Source: Rhytidiadelphus loreus (taxonomy: Eukaryota; Streptophyta; Bryopsida; Hypnales; Hylocomiaceae). From it: 64,000 bases of DNA. The notes under the pieces were generated by a model that ran no database searches, was not told where the DNA came from, and worked only from the letters and a program-made list of their open reading frames with translations. The position numbers were made by a program, and so were the translations under genes. Positions 58,301-64,000 of this stretch are shown here, piece after piece (the first letter of the stretch is position 1; the number at the start of each line of letters is the position of its first letter). The DNA is taken from the NCBI GenBank assembly GCA_947034895.1, contig OX344762.1, positions 29,492,760 to 29,556,759 of the forward strand. The letters run 5' to 3'.

Positions 58301-61300
58301 GTTCAATTACTTCAACAATTTGCTTGTCATCATCATTAATGAGGCGATCGTAAAAAATACGAAGGCACTCATTACGCCATAGACGTATCATTTGGCCAAC
58401 TGTCTTCACTTTGTCTATAGTTGAAAAAGTCAAACCTTCATATATTCGGCTTAGATCACGTAGATTGAAGATGTAGTGAAATCTTGAAGGTGTTGGAGGT
58501 AATTTCTCAATGATATAATTGTACAAGCTCAATGTGATCTCAGTAATAGGCTTTGTCAATTCCTATAGTATTTTAGAATATTTTATTAATTTATTTTATC
58601 TTACCATATTTAAATTTTAAGTAACAAGTATACGTTTTAATTGCATTTGAAGCAGTTGTTGTACATCCATAATTAAAAAAATATGTTTTAAAACTAATTT
58701 ATTAAAATTTAATTTACAATACATTAAATGAATATTATATTTAAATATTATTTGATCAATATATAATTGATTTGAATATTATATTTAAATATTATATAAA
58801 TGTATATGTGAAGTTTTGTAATAGAAGTCTTTTGAAAATCTTAGGAGTTTTTGAAAATTAATTGCCTTTAACCTCTGAAAGACTAAGGTACATTTTAGGT
58901 AGAAATTGTGAAAAAAATTCAGTTTTTAGGAAATGAAAAAAAAATGATTTTTTTCAAACCTCAACTATACAAGTTTGTTTTAGACTACCATAGGAATGTG
59001 GAAAAATTTCAGAAACTTTGATTGCATGGATTGAAAGATTATAACGTTTGAAGTTAGAAAAAAGAGTTTCTTTTTGGCCTTGCCTAACATGGCCAATACA
59101 CTTTAACTCATACTAAAGTGCAATTCTTACACTACATATGATTATTTTTATTTACATTTGCATCTTATTTTATGTAAGTTACAAACCTACCAAAGTTCAA
59201 AATTTATAGAAGGAGTTTTGCATATGCTAATTAAATCTGGCCCAAAAATTTAGATGGGAATTTAGAACAATTTAACTTTTGATCTGGGCACCTAATCTCC
59301 TCCAAAATTATATTCCCACTAAAAGAGTAGATGTTCACACCTAACACTATTAGTATGTGAGCCCGAAAATGTGAGCTTTGAGCATTGAGCCTACAATATA
59401 GGTACCTATAATATAGATACCACACATTATAGATGGTTTATATATCATAAACACCTATAATATGGGTATTTATAACATATGTATCCTATAATCATAGAAG
59501 GTTTCTATAGAAGGTTAAAGAGGAAAGAACAAAAAAAATCAAGGTTGTAGCCAAAAACAAACATCAAGGTTTTGGTAGTAGGGCAAGTCATGTGCTTTCA
59601 TTCTTATTCCATCTATTATAAGCTTCAACCATAATCCAAAAATGCTTGAGCTTTATTTAAAAATTTCCAATTTTTTTGTGATATTTATAGTGAAGTAAGA
59701 GAATTTTTGTAAAAGAAAAAGATCTCACAATCTTATGTTCAATCTTAAGTTTTTCCTAAATTGCACAATAAAATTTGATAGTTTTAGAGGTAGCCATCTC
59801 AAGATGGATCATGTGTCCAAATGAGCTAATAGGAGCCAATGGCAACATAAAAAAGGGTCCTTTTGGAGTCCTTTTTGAAATTTTAATAGAACGTTCTACT
59901 CAAAAACTTCATCAAAGTAAGTTCTAAAAATTATTCAAAGTTGTCAGCAATGACAAGCTCTATTCAAAATATTATCACTCGGGTCATCACTTTCAATGGA
60001 AAAGTTTTTAATCATCTAATTAAAATTCAAAAAAGAAGTAAAAACATTGGTTATATAAATTTTTGTGTACTTAATGAAGATGAAATGATGACATGATAGA
60101 CTATATTGTTGTGAAACATGAAACATATATATTTTGGAAAAATCTAGAAGAAATTGAGCTACACAATCAATAATGGTTCAAAAAATGCAATGGTTACATC
60201 AAAGTTGCCTCCTATTATCCATTTGGACCCTTATCCACTTCCTATAGGCATAGCTAGTAATCAAAGTTCTTTTTAACTATAATTACTAACTTTCCCTCTT
60301 CTACATTCATCTTTTGATTATTTTCTATGCAATTAGACTTCTTTTATTTTTAGTGTATTTTTATGCCTCCATATGTTGAATGGTGGTATAATTGTGAATC
60401 TAAACTACAAATCACGTTTAGCTAAAGAGGTATCAATATTGTGGCCTTGAAAATATTTCAATAGAACTACATTCTTTTTTTGAGAGACATTTGTACTATA
60501 CATGTTTGAACAATTTGCTTGAGCACCATTTCTAGAAAAATCTATTTTTTATTAATAACTTCTTGAGCTCAAAAAACAAAGCTTTGTGAATACTTATAGT
60601 TGTTTCTACAATATTCATGTGAATTCATCAGTGATTCTCAAGATTTTATAATAATAAAAATACAATGATACATTTTGCTATATTTATTAATCTATGAAAT
60701 AAAACAATTGGTATGGTAAATAATAGAAACATGAGGTCTTCCATTGCTTTGAATAGTATGTAGCAAACAAAGTTTAAACAATTTTTTGGCTTAAGTACTA
60801 TACTGCCTTGAAATTATTTGTTAGAGTAGGTTGGCATCCAATGGTATTTGTTTTACAAAATATGATAAAATGCATACTATGCAATAAGTGTATTTTGACA
60901 ATTTCTTTAATTTAAAACATGTTTTAAAATTAATTAGCATCAATTTGAAGTGCAATAAAATACTCTTATTTGAAATTTATCAATACAAAATCCATAATTT
61001 AATATTGTAGGCAAAAACAAGTTTTTAATTGAGTTTTGAAAATTTGCTTTTGAAATAGACTTTTACTAAAAGACAATGGTCTATTTTTATGATTATGGTT
61101 CATTTTCTAAAATCTTTTGGAAATGCCTATTTATATTATTTGTACTACATGTTTAAATTTTTTAATTTAAGAAAAATGAAATATAGTTATATAATTGAAA
61201 AGAAAATTTAGAGAAAGTCTAATTCCTACAAGTTTTGTATGTACCGATGGATTTGCATTTTTCCTATTTTTAAAATGTTTGAAAGTGGAGTAATTTGGTC

Positions 61301-64000
61301 AATCATGACAAGTAATACTTGGTACAATTATTAGGCATTTCTTTTTAATTCAAATGCATATTGAAGCGTGCCTTTTTTAGTACAACTACAAATATTATGT
61401 ACCTAATTTATAACATTTTTTTGCACTTTTCATGTAGAACAACACAAATTCTTTGATTTATGAAAATTATACAAGATGTCATTCCTTTTTCTACTCTTCC
61501 AAATTCAAAGTGAATGAACATTTTTTTGAAGAATAAAAAATAAACATTTTCATTTTTTATGTGGTTAAATTTAAATGTATTAGAAAATTAAATACAATTT
61601 TATTTATTTATTGCATTAAAATTGATCCAAATTTTGTAATTAAAGTTGAATAATAAATTAAAAAATTGATTATATTTTTTATATTTCAATTATATTTTGT
61701 GGCATTCCAAATTTGGAATATATTTTTTAATTTGGAGTGGTACTCAAGTATATATTGTTTGTTTTGACAAACTTTTGCAAGAAAATTCATATGAATTAGT
61801 ATTCAAGTGCAAATTTACATGGACAAAAAATTAAAAAAATTAAAACTTTAAATTTTTATCTCGAGTCTTTTTTTGCCCACTAAAGCCTTCTATCCAATTG
61901 TAATGAGCCAAAATGATGCCTTCAAAGCTTTCAAAAATGTCTCAAAAATATCAAAATATGTTTCAAAATTTTCAAATTACTATAATTTGGTTATTTAAAG
62001 TTTAAAATAAAGTAAAACTAGTAGACAATATTAATTGTCAATTAAAATATGATGTAAACTTAAAACACTTTAATTCATGTCTTTACTAATTTTATTTAAA
62101 TGATGAAATTTTAAATATCATTTCAAAAATAATAAAATATAAAAATAGCAACCTTTAGATCAGGTCCAAGCTTTTGGATATGTGCTTCAAGAATTGCACT
62201 ATAAATATGTGCAAGAGCAGAGTCAGCTGGAAATTGAATTTCAAAAACATTGAAGAGTGAAATGAACCTAGGATCAACAGGATTACGTGCACCTCCAGGT
62301 CGTCCCATTGCAGATATAAATTGTGTATCTAAAATTCTTTTCCAATTCAAATCCTTCCTATAGTGAATAATATAGAAATTTCATTTAGATGTATGTGTTA
62401 TTTGAAAATTTACTGTATTTTTTATGTATCCATATATATCTTTATAAATATTTTCTATTTTATTTCATTTATGTTAAAAGTATCATTTTTGGTCTTATAT
62501 TAAATCAATAAATTAAAATTTTGTAAAATAATTCATACCCCCTATCATAAATTCCTCCCTTTTCTACCAAAAGCTTAAGCATAGCAATTGGTTGTTGTGT
62601 TCCGTAGGTATCTACTTTTGGCATGTTCATATCATCCATAAAAACAATCATTCTTCTATTAAGAGAAGGACCATAGTCGGTCTACAAAAGGAAATCCATG
62701 ATCACAAAATGTTTCTTATTTAAGTTGTTTGGAATCCATTTTTTAAAATTTTTTATAAACTAATTGAATTTTAAACTTTGCAATTCAATCAAAATACCTT
62801 AGTACGCTTCTCTACAGAATCTTCAATTGATTTTTGAACATCCAAAGAGTTTGTCCGACTACTAAAATTCATATTTAGAACAAGAAATTTTCCTGAGTCC
62901 AATATACTGAAATACTTTTGAATAATAACAGTTTTGGCTGTCCCGCTTTCACCAACAAATAATATTGACTTGCCATGCTGCAATTCATCTTCAAACATTT
63001 GTATTAATAAATACCTATTCTAGTATTTTCAATTCCTACTATCATATTTGAAACAAATCACATGTTCAAATCAACTCTATTGCATGTGAAGGTTTGATTC
63101 AAAACGTAGGTGCCGAAATTGAATTTCTATGTTAGATTCTTAAGGTTCCATGTCACCTTGCATCATTCACAAGATGACACATGACACTTTTTTATAAATA
63201 TGACTTAATTTATGCTGAATTTGACCTTTACATAGAAGATAACTAAGGAAAAAATAGTTCAACAATGGCTATTAAGAAAAGACAAACCTTGGCAAGAGTA
63301 TCAATAATCCATGTTGATCGACATGTATCAAGAGTAGGTACCAATATTTTGGCAAAGGCTCCATCTGGTGGAGGCTGTAATGAAATGAAATATCCATCAA
63401 TAAAATCTTATAAATTTATCAATTATAGGAACAATTAAATATTATTTTAGTCATTTGTTGAAAATCCAATTTGAAATTAAATAAAAATATTAAAATACTT
63501 GAATTAATATATTTTTATTATTTAGAATTAGAGTCTTTAAAACAATTAAACACTTTTAATACTTTTCATTTCAATGTACTATCCAAAAAAAGAGAGAGAT
63601 AGGTTCCCTTCATTAATGTCTCCCACCTTCAAAATAAATCTATGAAAAAAAAAATCTTGGGTCTATATTAGTAATTAGTTGGATCTAAATACAATGACAA
63701 TATGATATAGATACATGATATGGAAATAAATCTCAATATGCATACAGATATTTGAATAGCACATGCATATGAATATGACACACACATACAAATATTGATG
63801 CCAATACTGATACAAGTATGCATTCCATATTGATTTGTCATTTACAATTATATGGTAGATGAGATATATATAAGGGTACCTCAAGAATTTTTATTTTTAT
63901 TTTTGAGGGGTTGACTCAAAAGATCTAGCCATATCATATCCTTCACTACCCATTGAAGAGAATCTACTATACTAAGTCTATATATACATCTATAATATAT
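46116..64000 (-). CDS. Axonemal dynein heavy chain, 3' part (probable I1/f inner-arm 1-beta, DNAH10-like)
   Basis: 28 exons with GT-AG borders read on the minus strand from 63374 to the stop at 46116-46118; the 5' half lies beyond the window. Exons, 5' to 3': 63288-63374, 62798-63014, 62539-62681, 62153-62357, 58311-58562, 57893-58165, 57170-57475, 56433-56930, 56246-56319, 55689-55914, 55369-55500, 54745-54960, 54406-54641, 53996-54209, 53646-53882, 53251-53385, 52995-53099, 52722-52856, 51689-52173, 51386-51509, 50337-50541, 49872-50191, 48388-48494, 47716-48247, 47439-47526, 47224-47315, 46736-47044, 46116-46340. The product is the microtubule motor of ciliary and flagellar inner arms. The C-terminus ([29 protein letters not shown]) points to the two-headed-arm group, and 1-beta is my best match from memory. 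No stop or frame break was found. Confidence 0.93.
48659..49581. mobile_element. 923-bp TTAA-flanked MITE in a dynein intron
   Basis: TTAA (48655-48658), CCCCTAAAAGACC at the left, GGTCCTTTAAGGG at the right, TTAA (49582-49585). Inverted termini match at 11 of 13. It sits within the 48495-49871 intron without touching either splice site. Its right 0.65 kb closely matches 39800-40456. Confidence 0.8.
49872..54209 (-). other. Dynein exons 14-22: AAA5 to AAA6
   Basis: [18 protein letters not shown] and [12 protein letters not shown] mark AAA5. [50 protein letters not shown] and [17 protein letters not shown] follow. The later exons carry the [20 protein letters not shown] block, then [19 protein letters not shown] and [18 protein letters not shown] of AAA6. 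All are family-typical and in the expected order. Confidence 0.9.
52373..52403. repeat. Short AT-rich tandem repeat in a dynein intron
   Basis: About three copies of a 10-bp TATAATTTAT unit. Confidence 0.8.
54406..56319 (-). other. Dynein exons 9-13: stalk and microtubule-binding domain
   Basis: The first strand of the antiparallel coiled coil runs through [20 protein letters not shown] and [20 protein letters not shown]. The microtubule-binding tip includes [39 protein letters not shown] and [20 protein letters not shown]. The return strand is [20 protein letters not shown] and the following exon. Confidence 0.88.
55246..55322. repeat. (AT)n microsatellite in the intron within the microtubule-binding domain
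   Basis: A nearly pure AT dinucleotide run of about 75 bp lies 47 bp downstream, in plus coordinates upstream, of the 55369 splice donor. Such runs are unstable and often mis-sized in assemblies. Confidence 0.95.
56433..58562 (-). other. Dynein exons 5-8: AAA3 end and AAA4
   Basis: The AAA4 P-loop is GVGGSGKKS (57.45 kb) and its Walker B is [30 protein letters not shown] and CCVIDWL-type [12 protein letters not shown] follow. The preceding exons carry [20 protein letters not shown] and [20 protein letters not shown], typical of the AAA3-AAA4 boundary. Confidence 0.9.
58563..62152. other. 3.6-kb repeat-rich dynein intron
   Basis: No gene inside. TTAACCTCTGAAAGAC at 58868 resembles a left end of the TTAA family, with a possible worn right end GAAGGTTAA near 59514. 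Its interior shares GATTGAAAGATTATAACGTTT with the 40.7-kb element. The rest is AT-rich and unremarkable. Confidence 0.5.
62153..63374 (-). other. Dynein exons 1-4 in the window: AAA3
   Basis: [20 protein letters not shown] precedes the AAA3 P-loop GESGTAKT, Walker [11 protein letters not shown] and the sensor stretch [17 protein letters not shown]. An intact AAA3 nucleotide site is expected in a working motor. Confidence 0.9.
63375..64000. other. Dynein intron running to the window edge
   Basis: AT-rich, no further exon seen. The upstream exons encoding AAA2, AAA1 and the tail must lie to the right of this window. Confidence 0.6.

Overview
The window is nuclear DNA of a plant, or a close streptophyte relative. 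It has spliced genes with GT-AG introns, long AT-rich non-coding tracts and many DNA transposons. Two host genes are recognisable. One is an AMT2/MEP-type ammonium transporter (+, 22535-25007). The other is the 3' two-thirds of the motor of an axonemal dynein heavy chain (-, 46116 to beyond the right edge). An axonemal dynein with 28 apparently intact exons implies flagellate cells. Together with a plant-type AMT2 this points to a bryophyte, lycophyte, fern, sperm-swimming gymnosperm or charophyte. The species cannot be named from the sequence.

Layout. 1-20.2 kb is repeat-rich and has no recognisable host gene. It holds tandem repeats, a diverged inverted-repeat pair (about 4.04-4.67 and 7.99-8.59 kb), a CACTA element with target duplication ATC (12164-13486), a decayed unrecognised gene (about 14.5-16.4 kb, -) split by a second CACTA element with duplication TCT (14895-15601), a 0.6-kb direct duplication (16.7/17.9 kb) and a 1.7-kb terminal-inverted-repeat element (18538-20215) with TTAA-flanked elements nested in it. 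20.2-25.0 kb is the AMT gene and its upstream region. 26372-40549 is the centrepiece, a 14.18-kb hAT-type element with a 21-bp perfect terminal inverted repeat and a 7/8-matching 8-bp target duplication. It carries a decayed DUF659/hAT transposase gene (-). It also carries a divergent pair of unusual genes: a coiled-coil RING-H2 protein (-, 35121-37487) and a protein-kinase-fold protein (+, 37928-39512). These two share a GC-rich array of eight GGGCGGGGAC-type motifs at their common promoter. The same motif recurs at the left terminus and in two further clusters inside the element. 40.6-43 kb holds more MITE-like elements. 46.1-64 kb is the dynein gene, whose introns contain a TTAA MITE, an AT microsatellite and a 3.6-kb repeat-rich intron.

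How it fits together. The host genes are unrelated to one another. The RING/kinase pair looks like cargo of a mobile element. One reading is that it belongs to the hAT element, because of the shared motif arrays and its position between the termini. Another is that it sits in a 6.8-kb TTAA-flanked segment nested inside. Several reading-frame breaks fall in or beside G runs (AMT, kinase, one in the transposase), so some may be assembly errors rather than real mutations. The in-frame stops in the transposase look like genuine transition decay.
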